Shown in pieces: positions 40,414 through 52,700 of a DNA stretch of 64,000 nucleotides. The notes beneath the pieces are model-generated. The model ran no database searches. It was not told the origin of the DNA and saw only the letters and a list, made by a program, of their open reading frames with translations. Source of the stretch: Myxococcota bacterium (GTDB taxonomy: Bacteria > Myxococcota_A > Bradymonadia > UBA7976 > UBA1532); the NCBI GenBank assembly GCA_963169045.1, contig CAUJDF010000058.1, positions 186,001-250,000 on the forward strand, written 5' to 3'. The first letter of the stretch is position 1. Every line of letters starts with the position of its first letter. The translations under genes and the position numbers were made by a program.

Positions 40414-40917
40414 ATGTACCGACCGCTGCTCGCCGCGCTCGCGCTCGCGGCGATCCCTGCGCTCGCCGCGGACGCGCCGCCGGCGCCCGGCTCGGCGCCG
40501 AGCAAGCTGCCGCTCAGCGGCAAGACGCTGAAGGCCGAAGGCATCGACTGGCACACGCGGGCCGAGAAGTGGTTCGACGCGCCCGATCCCGCGTCGCGCA
40601 AGCAACAGATGCGCACCGCCACGCGGGCGCTCAAGCAGGCCTGCAAGTACTGCCACACCCCCGACTTCGACGGGTACACCGACAAGAAGCTCGTGTCCCA
40701 GCAGATGATGGCGCTCTCGAAGGAGCACGGCGTCGCCTGCGCCGACTGCCACGCCGGCAAGGACGCCTTCACGCCGCTCGGCGCGCAGGCCCACGAGATG
40801 TGGTCGCTCTCCGTCGAGAAGGGCGTGACCTGCGAGCACTGCCACACGCCGGGGACGCGGTTCGAGGGGCTGACGCCCGAGGGCGAGAAGGCGAAGGCGG
40901 CGAAGGTCGTCAAGTAG
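40414..40917 (+). CDS. Small periplasmic triheme cytochrome c
   Basis: A 167-residue exported protein with a signal peptide (cleavage near residue 19, ALA). Three CxxCH heme-attachment sites are visible: CKYCH (77-81), CADCH (109-113) and CEHCH (140-144). Additional His and Met residues could supply the distal ligands. Lys-rich elsewhere. A perfect Shine-Dalgarno (TGGAGGG) precedes the ATG. Role in electron transfer is inferred from the heme sites only. No redox partner is nearby. The stop overlaps the convergent gene by 8 bases. Confidence 0.85.
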   Translation: MYRPLLAALALAAIPALAADAPPAPGSAPSKLPLSGKTLKAEGIDWHTRAEKWFDAPDPASRKQQMRTATRALKQACKYCHTPDFDGYTDKKLVSQQMMALSKEHGVACADCHAGKDAFTPLGAQAHEMWSLSVEKGVTCEHCHTPGTRFEGLTPEGEKAKAAKVVK

Positions 40918-41869
40918 CCGGGCGGCGGCGACGCGGCCACCAGAGGGCGGCGCAGGCCGCCAGCGCGGCGGTGAGCCATGCGGCGAGCGGGAGCGCGGCG
41001 TCGACCAGGAGCTTGCCGATCCGGGGCGCTGGCGCGGCGGGGACGCCCTGCCCGGCGCCGACGGGCACCGACCACGCGAGGGGCCGGCCGTCCTCGCGTT
41101 CGAACTGTGCGGCGAGCACGAGCGCGCTCCCCGTGTCGTCGAGGCGCAGCGTGACGGTGTCGGGCGCGGCGGCGGGGAAGCCGGCGCCCTTCACCGCCTC
41201 GACGAGGCGCGGCCGGACCTCGACGTACAGCTTGCGCAAGGCGGCGAGGTCGCGGGTGGCGAGCCAGCCGTCGAGAGCCGGGCTCTCGAGGTCCCGCTTC
41301 GCCGCCTCGAGCGTCTCCGCCAGGCGCGCCTGCTCCTGTACGAACGCGTACTCGCCGAAGACCGGCCACAGGCCCCCGGCGAGGGCGCCGGCGACGACGA
41401 GCGCCGCGAGCAGCGGGCGCAGGCGCCGGAGGCCAGCCGCCGCGCGGAAGTCGGCCCGCTCGTGCTCGTCCTGCGCCGCGGCGAGCGCGCGGACCTGGGC
41501 GTCGACCGCGGGCGGCGCCGGGGCGGCCGGTGGGGTGGTGGCGACACGCGGCGTCGGCGTGTGGCCGCGGCCGAAGGGGTCCTCCGGCGGCGCGGCCGGC
41601 GGCGCCGTGGAGGGTCGCGGCGCGGCCGGCGGCGTCGTGGAGGGTCGCGGCGCGGCCGACGGCGCCGTGGAGGGTCGCGGCGCGGCCGGCAGGGGGCCCG
41701 TGACGGGACGCGAGGGCGCGGTGTTCGACCGCGGACGGCCGAAGGGGTCCTCGGGCGGGGCGGCGGGCGACGGCCCCTGCGACGGATGCGCGGCCCGGCG
41801 CGGCGCTTCGGCGGGCGGCGATGAAGCCGGACGGGGCGACGAGGGCCCCTGCGAAGGCGATTCGCTCAA
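40910..41869 (-). CDS. Pro/Ala-rich membrane protein with internal 10-residue repeats
   Basis: A 319-residue protein. The open frame runs upstream without an ATG. I choose TTG 41869 because GGGGGAG lies 5 bases before it. The N-terminal half is disordered, rich in Pro, Ala, Ser and Arg, with three copies of AAPRPST-type repeats, bracketed by two copies of PPEDPFGR (about residues 40 and 90). A membrane helix follows (about 150-175), then a periplasmic alpha/beta region, and a second helix near 285-305. No family recognised. It follows uvrC by 65 bases on the same strand. Confidence 0.6.
   Translation of the reverse strand: MSESPSQGPSSPRPASSPPAEAPRRAAHPSQGPSPAAPPEDPFGRPRSNTAPSRPVTGPLPAAPRPSTAPSAAPRPSTTPPAAPRPSTAPPAAPPEDPFGRGHTPTPRVATTPPAAPAPPAVDAQVRALAAAQDEHERADFRAAAGLRRLRPLLAALVVAGALAGGLWPVFGEYAFVQEQARLAETLEAAKRDLESPALDGWLATRDLAALRKLYVEVRPRLVEAVKGAGFPAAAPDTVTLRLDDTGSALVLAAQFEREDGRPLAWSVPVGAGQGVPAAPAPRIGKLLVDAALPLAAWLTAALAACAALWWPRRRRPAT
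41607..41696 (+). repeat. 30-bp tandem repeat (three copies) in coding sequence
   Basis: Units begin at 41607, 41637 and 41667 with the shared start GTGGAGGGTCGCGGCGCGGC and vary in the last bases. On the minus strand they encode the AAPRPST-x-P repeats of the Pro-rich membrane protein. In-frame expansion or contraction would change linker length only. Confidence 0.8.
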
Positions 41870-41934
41870 GACAGCTCCCCCAGGGGCAATTCTACGGCCT
41901 GAGCATAACGCCGCCGATGACCGCGCGGAGGACG

Positions 41935-43772
41935 TCAGCGCCCGAGGGTCGCCGCCAGCTCGCGCGCAAGGCGCTCGCCGATGCCCGGCACCGCCGCGAT
42001 CTCCGCCTCGCTCGCCTCGCGCAGCTTCTTGAGGCTGCCGAAGGCCTGGAGCAGCGCCTTCTTGCGCGTCGGTCCCACCCCCGGGACGGCGTCGAGCGCG
42101 CTCTCGAAGTTGCGGCCCGTGCGCAGCTTGCGGTGGTAGGTGATCGCGAACCGGTGGGCCTCGTCGCGCAGCCGCGTCATGAGGAAGAGCTCGTCGGTGT
42201 GCGCACGCAGCGGGATGGGGTCCTTCGCGCCGGGCACGAAGACGCGCTCCGGCGAGCGCTTCGCGGCCCCCTCGTCGGTCTCCCCCTCGAGCACGCGCGA
42301 CTTCGCGAGGCCGACGAGGTCCACGCCCTGGATGCCGAGGTCCTCGAACACCGCGAGCGCCACCCCGAGCTGCCCTTTGCCGCCGTCGACGACGATGAGG
42401 TCCGGCAGATCCTCCTCGGCGAGGCCGCGCTTCAACCGGCGGGTGAGGACCTCGCGCATCATCGCGAAGTCGTCCGTCCCCTCCACCTCGCGGATGCGGT
42501 AGTGGCGGTAGGCCGAGCGCATCGGCACGCCGCCCTCGAACACCACGCGCGAGGCCACCGGCGAGGCGCCCTGGAAGAGCGAGATGTCGTAGCACTCGAT
42601 GCGGTTGGGCAGGTTCGCGAGGCGCAGCCGCTTCTTGAGCGCGACGAGCGCGCCGTTGCGCACCGCGTCGGAGCGCCGCGCCTGGAAGAACGACTGCTCG
42701 GCGTTGCGCGCCGCCATCTCGACGAGGCGCTTGCCGGCGCCGCGCTGGGGGGCGCGCACCTCCACGCGCCGGCCCTTCAGCTCGCTGAGCCGATCGACGA
42801 GCGCCACCTCGGCGTCGGGCTCGACCGGCAGGAGCACCTCGTCGGGGACGCTGTTTCCGCCGTGGTAGAAGAGGTTGCAGAAGGTGCTGAGCACCTCGGC
42901 GTCGGGGATCGCCTGTTCGTCGAAGCCGAACGTGCGCGAGCCCACCATGCGGCCGCGCCGCACGAAGAGCACCGCGATCTCGAGCCAGCCGCCCTCGCGA
43001 TGCAGGCCGAACACGTCCTGGTCGATCTCGCGCCCGAGGACCACCTGCTGCGGCTCGAGGCTGCCCTCGACGGCACGCATCTGGTCGCGGTAGCGCGCCG
43101 CCCGTTCGAACTCCAAAGCTTCCGCGGCGCGGCGCATCTTGTCCGCGAGCTGTTCGACCAGCTCCGTGCGTTTTCCCTGCAGGAACGAAACGACCGACTG
43201 CACGTTCTGCCGGTAGTCGTCCACATCCACCGGCAGCACGCACGGACCCGGGCAGCGCTTGATCTGGTATTGCAGGCAGGGCCGCACGCGGTTCTTGAAG
43301 CTCAGGTCGTCGCAGGTCCGCAGCTGAAAGTGCCGCTCCACGATGCGCAGCGTCTCGCGGATCTTGCTGGCGCTGTGGTACGGCCCGAAGTACCTCGCCC
43401 CGTCCTTGCGAGGGCGTCGGACGACGTCGATGCGCGGCCAGGCGGCGCTCTCGTCGATGCGCAGGTGCAGGAAGCTCTTGTCGTCCTTCAGCTCGACGTT
43501 GAAGCGGGGCTGGTGGCGCTTGATCAGCTCGTTCTCGAGGATCAGCGCCTCCTTCTCCGTCGAGGTGATGATCACCTCCACGTCGTCGAGGAGCTTGTCG
43601 AGCAGCGACACGAAGAAGCGCGTGTCGCTCGTCGCGCCGAAGTACTGGCGCAGGCGGGCGCGCAGGTTCGCCGCCTTGCCGACGTAGAAGATCACGCCGG
43701 CGGCATCTTTCATCAGGTACACGCCGGGCTCGGTCGGGATGCGGTCGAGATCGACGCGGGGATCGAACGCCA

Positions 43773-43773
<1 letters not shown>
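41935..43773 (-). CDS. uvrC: UvrABC excinuclease subunit C
   Basis: A 612-residue nucleotide excision repair nuclease. The N-terminal GIY-YIG domain (PGVYLMKDAAGVIFYVGKA, about 15-35) makes the 3' incision. A UVR domain (about 200-235, KMRRAAEALEFERAARYRD) binds UvrB. The C-terminal RNase H-like domain (DLIVVDGGKGQLGVA...) makes the 5' incision, and a helix-hairpin-helix pair ends the protein (VPGVGPTRKKALLQAFGS, VPGIGERLA). It starts in the uvrB stop (ATGA), so the two subunits are made together. Confidence 0.97.
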
Positions 43774-45770
<1,997 letters not shown>

Positions 45771-45796
45771 GGGGGGCTCAACCGGATCGGGGGACT

Positions 45797-47290
<1,494 letters not shown>

Positions 47291-47302
47291 CGCGGTTCCG
47301 TC

Positions 47303-48529
47303 CTAGTCGGGAGTCTCGAAGAACTCGTCGTCGGCAAAGATGAAGCGGTTCTCGGCGAGGCGGTCGGCGCTCAGCGCCTCGAGCCGCTCGCCGACCTCCG
47401 GGTGGGCGCGGCAGACGTCGTCGAGCCCGGCGGCGTCGAGCTCGAGGAGGGTCGAGTCGCTGAGCGCGACGACGGTGGCGGTGGCCGGCTGGCCGGTGAG
47501 GAGGGCGATCTCGCCGAACGCGTCGCCGGGGCCGAGCGTCGCCACGAGGCTGCCGGGTTCGTCGCCCTCGGCGCGGAAGACCTCGACGCTGCCCTCCGCG
47601 ATGAGCGCGAGGCGCCCGGCGGGGTCGCCCTGCTCCACCAGCACGAAGCCTTCGGGCACGTCGCGCACGGCGAAGCGGCGGAGGATGGCGGCGCGCGCGT
47701 CCGGGTCGACATCGCGGAAGAGCGGCGAGGTGGCAAGCAGCGTCTGGAGCAGGCGCCGGCGCGTGTGCTCGCCGAGCGCCCGCGCGACCGCCGGCGCCTC
47801 TGCAGCGGCCTTGAGCGCGGCCAGGTCGATGCGGACGAGCTCGGCCTCGGTCAGGGCGCGCACCGTGGCCGAGCGCGGGCGCTCGAGGACGAGCGCCATC
47901 TCCCCGAGGAGCGCGCCCTCGCCGACGACGCCGAGGCCGACCTCGCCGACGGCGTCGTCGCTGCGCAGCACCTGGAGCGTGCCGGCGGCCACGAGGTAGA
48001 CCGCGTCGGCATGGTCGCCCTCGGCCAGGAGCACGTCCCCCGCTGCGAGGGCGCGCCGCGACAGGCTGGGGGCCACGCGGGCGAACGCTTCGCCGTCGAG
48101 CAGCGAAAGGAGCGGCAGCGGCGTCGGCGCCCCGGCGACGACCGGGTAGGGCGGCGGCGGGGCGTCGGGCGCCACGTCACCCAGCGGCCGCGCGCCATCG
48201 CCGGGCGGGGTCGGCGGTCGGGTGGACGTCGCCCGGGCGAGGTGCGGCGCGAATCGCGCCGCGAGCCCGTCGTCGCCGGCGGCGAGCGCGGCGACGAGCG
48301 CGTGGAGCGTCCGCCCGGAGGCGAGCGCCCCCTCGGCCAGCTCCTCGCGCAGCATCCAGGCCGAGGTGCCCTCGCCGGCCGCGGCATGCGCGTCGGCGAG
48401 GCGCAGGCGCCACACCGGGTGCGCAGGGTCGTCGTGAACGAGGCGGCGCCAGTGCGCGATGGCCGTCGTCGGGTCGCCGGCCGACAGTGCGTCTCGGGCG
48501 ACGAGGGCGACCTGGTCCCGCTCGTTCAT
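47303..48529 (-). CDS. Tandem cyclic-nucleotide-binding-domain protein
   Basis: A 408-residue cytosolic protein. The first about 60 residues look TPR-like (AIAHWRRLVHDDPAHPVW). Two cNMP-binding domains follow: one about 150-265 (LLAEGDHADAVYLVAAGTL, GEMALVLERPRSATV) and one about 275-390 (LVEQGDPAGRLALIAEGSV, GEIALLTGQPATATV). The phosphate-binding cassette (G-E-x-A-L-x3-x-R/Q-x-A-T-V) is complete in the first and has Gln for Arg in the second, so ligand binding is likelier in the first. No HTH output and no kinase. The promoter at 48556-48585 and a GGAGG ribosome site precede the ATG. Probably a regulatory scaffold. Confidence 0.85.
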   Translation of the reverse strand: MNERDQVALVARDALSAGDPTTAIAHWRRLVHDDPAHPVWRLRLADAHAAAGEGTSAWMLREELAEGALASGRTLHALVAALAAGDDGLAARFAPHLARATSTRPPTPPGDGARPLGDVAPDAPPPPYPVVAGAPTPLPLLSLLDGEAFARVAPSLSRRALAAGDVLLAEGDHADAVYLVAAGTLQVLRSDDAVGEVGLGVVGEGALLGEMALVLERPRSATVRALTEAELVRIDLAALKAAAEAPAVARALGEHTRRRLLQTLLATSPLFRDVDPDARAAILRRFAVRDVPEGFVLVEQGDPAGRLALIAEGSVEVFRAEGDEPGSLVATLGPGDAFGEIALLTGQPATATVVALSDSTLLELDAAGLDDVCRAHPEVGERLEALSADRLAENRFIFADDEFFETPD

Positions 48530-48555
48530 GGCCAGCCTCCGCCAAAAAGGTGCGT

Positions 48556-48585
48556 ATCATAAGACCGGCCGTGGCCAGGGCGCAA
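48556..48585 (-). promoter_or_regulatory. Candidate promoter for the cNMP-domain gene
   Basis: On the minus strand TTGCGC (48585-48580), an 18-base spacer and TATGAT (48561-48556, 5/6) precede the ATG at 48529, with a predicted start near 48549 and a leader of about 20 bases that carries GGAGG. The -35 matches only 3/6. The gap between the divergent genes (48530-48732) also holds a strong palindrome. Confidence 0.45.
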
Positions 48586-48632
48586 CGCGGGCGGCCCCTG
48601 CGCACCGCCTGGAGGCGACGCCGGCGCGGGAC

Positions 48633-48659
48633 CCGCTGCCGGCGCGGCGCCGGCAGCGG
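48633..48659. repeat. Perfect 12-bp-arm palindrome in a divergent gap
   Basis: CCGCTGCCGGCG-CGG-CGCCGGCAGCGG (48633-48644, loop 48645-48647, 48648-48659) is a perfect inverted repeat with a 3-base centre in the gap between the divergent cNMP-domain and zinc-ribbon genes. It could be an operator, a cruciform or an RNA hairpin in the leader of the plus-strand gene. No second copy was noticed in the window. Confidence 0.6.
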
Positions 48660-48732
48660 AGTTGACCCCCAGCCGGGCGCGTGTGAGACTCCTGTGCCGT
48701 CCACCGGCCCGCAATGGCAGGAGGCGACCCGG

Positions 48733-49584
48733 ATGATCGCGTGCCCGAAGTGCAGCAACCAGTCGCCCGACGGCTCGCTGCACTGCGTCCATTGTGGCCA
48801 CAGGTTCGGTGAGGAGGATCACCAGGCGACCCGCATGGGCATGCCGGTCCTCCATCCGGCCGGCGGCCCCATGCCCGCCAGCGAGCGCGGCGGGGGCGCG
48901 CGCACCGCGCAGTTCGGCGCCGAGGACCTCGCGCGCCTCGCCGCGGCCGCCGCCGAGCACGATCCGGCCGAGCAGCAGGCCGCCGCGGACGACGATGCGG
49001 CGCGCCGGCCGAGCCTGCTCGCCGGGCTTCCGCGTCCGCGCGTCAGCTCGACGCCGTCGCCGCTCACCGGCGGGCTGAAGCCGCCGGCGGCCCGAACGCC
49101 GCGCAAGCAGACCGAGGCCCCGCCCTCGGCGCGCCGCACGGTGATGGGCATGCCGGTCATGTTGCCCGCCGCGCCGACGCCCAATCCAAACCCGGCTCCG
49201 GCGGTGGAGCCGGCCCCCGCGCCCGCGCCCGTGTCGTCGAGCGACGTCGACGGGCCGGCGATCCTGCCGCTCGACAGCTTCCAGCCCGAGGCGACGCCGG
49301 CAGAAGCGCCCGCTCCGGTCGTGGAGGTTCGACGCAACGCCCCTGAACCGGCGCCGTCGGCGACCGATGCCGCGTCCGAGCCCGCACCGGTGGCCAAGGC
49401 GGCGCCCCGGCCCGAGCCTTCGCCGCCGCCGTCGCGTCCGGCGCCCGCGCCGGCCGTCGTCACCGCACCGCCGCCCGACGCAACCGAAGAGAAGCGCGGC
49501 ATCCCGCGCGCCGTCCTCGTCGCCGTGGGGGTCGCCGTCGTCGGCGCCGTCGTCTGGGTCGTCGGCAACGGCCGCTTCTGGTAA
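48733..49584 (+). CDS. Zinc-ribbon protein with C-terminal membrane helix and T-x-MGMP motifs
   Basis: A 283-residue protein. I start it at the ATG at 48733 because it directly precedes a zinc ribbon and GGAGG lies 10 bases upstream. The N-terminal ribbon has C-x2-C-x12-C-x2-C (CPKCSNQSPDGSLHCVHCG, about 4-22). A long disordered Pro/Ala/Glu region carries two similar Thr-containing words (TRMGMPVLHP near 35 and TVMGMPVMLP near 138). A C-terminal membrane helix (about 258-278, AVLVAVGVAVVGAVVWVVG) anchors it with the ribbon in the cytosol. No family assigned. Thr-x-MGMP words could be kinase or FHA targets, but this is inference. Confidence 0.72.
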   Translation: MIACPKCSNQSPDGSLHCVHCGHRFGEEDHQATRMGMPVLHPAGGPMPASERGGGARTAQFGAEDLARLAAAAAEHDPAEQQAAADDDAARRPSLLAGLPRPRVSSTPSPLTGGLKPPAARTPRKQTEAPPSARRTVMGMPVMLPAAPTPNPNPAPAVEPAPAPAPVSSSDVDGPAILPLDSFQPEATPAEAPAPVVEVRRNAPEPAPSATDAASEPAPVAKAAPRPEPSPPPSRPAPAPAVVTAPPPDATEEKRGIPRAVLVAVGVAVVGAVVWVVGNGRFW

Positions 49585-49712
49585 TCCCCTCCCCGACCTC
49601 CGCTCGCTTTCTCGCGCGACCGCTGCACAGCCCGATGAATTGAAGCTCTGGCAGGGCGTTCGCCGCGATCGCCCTCCGCCTCGAGGGGCGCGCGTCCGAA
49701 GGCGGTGAAAGA

Positions 49713-52700
49713 ATGCACGGGATCCGCTGGGTTGCGGCCGGGTGGCTCGTCGCGGTCGGGTGCGCCGACGGGGAGGAGCCGCCACTGGAGTCGACGGAGC
49801 CCACGGGCGACGCCGACGTCGGTGCGCCTTTCGCGCTCGACGCCCAGCGTCCCGGGCCGCCCGTCGGCGACTTCGGCACCCCCTGCCTCGACGGCCGCGA
49901 CTGCCTCTCCGGGTTCTGCGTGGCGGCGCCCGACGGCGGGAGCATCTGCACGCGGAAGTGCGCCGAGGACTGCCCCGAGGGGTTCGAGTGCATCGGAGTG
50001 GCCAACGACGGCCCCGACCGTACGTTCATCTGCCTCGCCGACCGTCACGACATCTGCAAGCCCTGCGCGACCGACCGGGACTGCGACGATCTCGGCGATC
50101 TGTGCCTCGCGCTCGGGAACGGCCGTTACTGCGGTGAGGACTGCGCCGGCGACGGGCGCTGTCCCGCCGGGTTCGAGTGCCTCGACGTGCCCGGGCCGGA
50201 CGCGGGCGGGTCGCGCCGACAGTGCGTGCCGACGGGGGACGCCGGCTGCGCTCCTTGCACCGACGCGGACGGGGACGGATTCGGCGCGGGCGGGGACTGC
50301 CTTGGCTTCGACTGCGACGATGCGGAGCCGGAGGTCCACGAGGGCGCGACGGAGCGCTGCAACGGGCGGGACGACGACTGCGACGCCATCGTCGACGAGG
50401 CAGGCGGGCTCGAGAGCTCGCCCGCAGGCTTCGCCTGCCTCGACGCCGGTGTCTGCGTCGGGAGCCGCGTCACGTGTGTGGACGGGGCGTGGGGGTGCGA
50501 CTACCCCCCCACCCACGAGCGGGGTGGCGAGCGCTCGTGCGACGGCCTCGACAACGACTGCGACGGCGCCGCGGACGACGACTTCGACTTCGCGCGCGAC
50601 GCCGCCCACTGCGGGTTCTGCGGCAATGCCTGCGCCTTCGCCCACGCCGCCGCCACGTGCAGGGAGGGACGCTGCGCGCGCGGCGGCTGCGAGCCCGGCT
50701 GGCACGACGCCAACGGCCGCGCCGACGACGGCTGCGAGTACGGGTGTCGACCCACGCGCGAGGGGGTCGAAGCCTGCGACCTGGTCGACAACGACTGCGA
50801 CGGCGCCGCCGACGAGGGGTTCGACGTTTCGGGTGACCCGGCGAACTGCGGCGCTTGCGGCCGTGCGTGCGCACCGCCTCATGCCGTCCCCGCGTGCGTG
50901 CGCGGTGAGTGCGCGGTCGTCGCCTGCGAGGCCGGGTGGCTCGACCACAACCGCGACGTCGAGGACGGCTGCGAGCTGCGCTGCACAGCGTCGAACGGCG
51001 GCGTGGAGGTCTGCGACCGGACCGACAACGACTGCGACGGCGCCGCCGACGAGGACTTCGACCTGCGCGGCTCGGTGGACCACTGTGGCACGTGCAACAC
51101 TTCGTGCCGGGCGCCGAACGCCGACGCCGCCTGCGAGGAGGGTCGGTGCCGACGCATCGCGTGCCTCCAGGGCTGGTGGGACGCCAACCGCGAGCCCGGT
51201 GACGGCTGCGAGTACAATTGCGTGCCGAGTCGGGGCGGCGTCGAGGCTTGCGACCTCGTCGACAACGACTGCGACGGCCGCGCCGACGAAGGCTTCGCGC
51301 TCGACCAGGACCTCGCCCACTGCGGCGCGTGCAACCGCGCCTGCGCCTACGCCAACGGCCTGGGGGCCTGCGCGGACGGCGAATGCGCCCTCGCGGGGTG
51401 CGCCGACGGCTTCTGGGACGTCGACGGCCTCGCCGCCACCGGATGCGAATATGCCTGCGCCGCGACGCCGGACGGCCGGGAAGCCTGCAACCATCGCGAC
51501 GACGACTGTGATGGCCGCGTCGACGAGGACTTCGACGTCCAGTCCGACGCGGCGCACTGCGGCGCTTGCGGGCGCGCTTGCGTGCTGGCGGACGCGCGAC
51601 CGCGCTGCGTCGTCGGCGAGTGCGTGATCGGCGAGTGCGTCGGCGGCTTCTGGGACATCGACGGCGAGCGCGACAACGGGTGCGAATACGCCTGCCAGCT
51701 CACCAACGGCGGCGTCGAAGCGTGCGACGGCTTCGACAATGACTGCGACGGCGAGGCGGATGAGGATTTCGACCTCGGCAACGACCCAGCGCACTGCGGT
51801 CGCTGCGGTCGCGCCTGCGACTTCGACCAGGGGCAGGTCGCCTGCCACGCGGGCGCGTGCCGGTTGACCGGCTGCGAGGCGGGCTTCTACGACCTCGACG
51901 GCGATGCGGGGAACGGGTGCGAGTACGCGTGCCAGTTCCGGGACGCCAACGACCTGCCCGATGTCGGCGCCGTCGACGCGAACTGCGACGGCATCGACGG
52001 GCGCGTCGACCGCGCGATCTTCGTCGCGCGCGACGGGAGCGACCTCGAAGGCGACGGGACGGCGGCGCGTCCCTATCGGACGCTGGCCGTCGCAACGTTC
52101 CGCGCCGGCCTCACCGGGGCCACGCAGGTGCTCGTCTCCGCCGGCACATTCGAGGAGACGGCCTTCCTCCATGGTGGCGTCGGCCTCTTCGGCGGCTACG
52201 ACCGCGGCGCCGGCTGGCGCCGCGACCTCCTCGCCAACGTGACCCGGATCGTCGGCCAGCCGACCGTCGTCGGCGCTGGCGCACCGGCGCAGTCCGTGGG
52301 TGTGATCGCCGTGGGCCTCGCGGCGGAGACGCGACTCCAAGGCTTCGTCATCCGCACGGTCGACGCGCGGACCCCGGGCGCGTCCGCCCTCGGCCTGTAT
52401 GCGCGCAACGTGCAACGGGGACGGCTGGTCGTCGAGGCCGTCGACCTCCTCCCGGGGCGCGGTGCGCCGGGCACGTCGGGCGCTCCGGGCGCGGCCGGGC
52501 GTGACGGTGGACGGGGTGGCGCCGGTCACGTCGGTTGTTCTGGATGCGGCGGCGACGGCCTCGGCGGCACGCCGGGCGCAGGCGGCTGCGGCAACGGCGG
52601 CGGCAATGGCGGACGCGGGGGCTATGGCACGGGCGGCGGCGATGGCCTCGCCGGCGCCACGGTGCTCGGCGGCGTCGCCGGCGGGGGGGGCGCCGCGGCG

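Noticed and set aside
49650-49670. Sigma-54-like TGGCA-N9-CGCC in the leader of the MopE-like gene
   Set aside because: GG-N10-GC spacing is met but the -12 box (TTGC) is lost.
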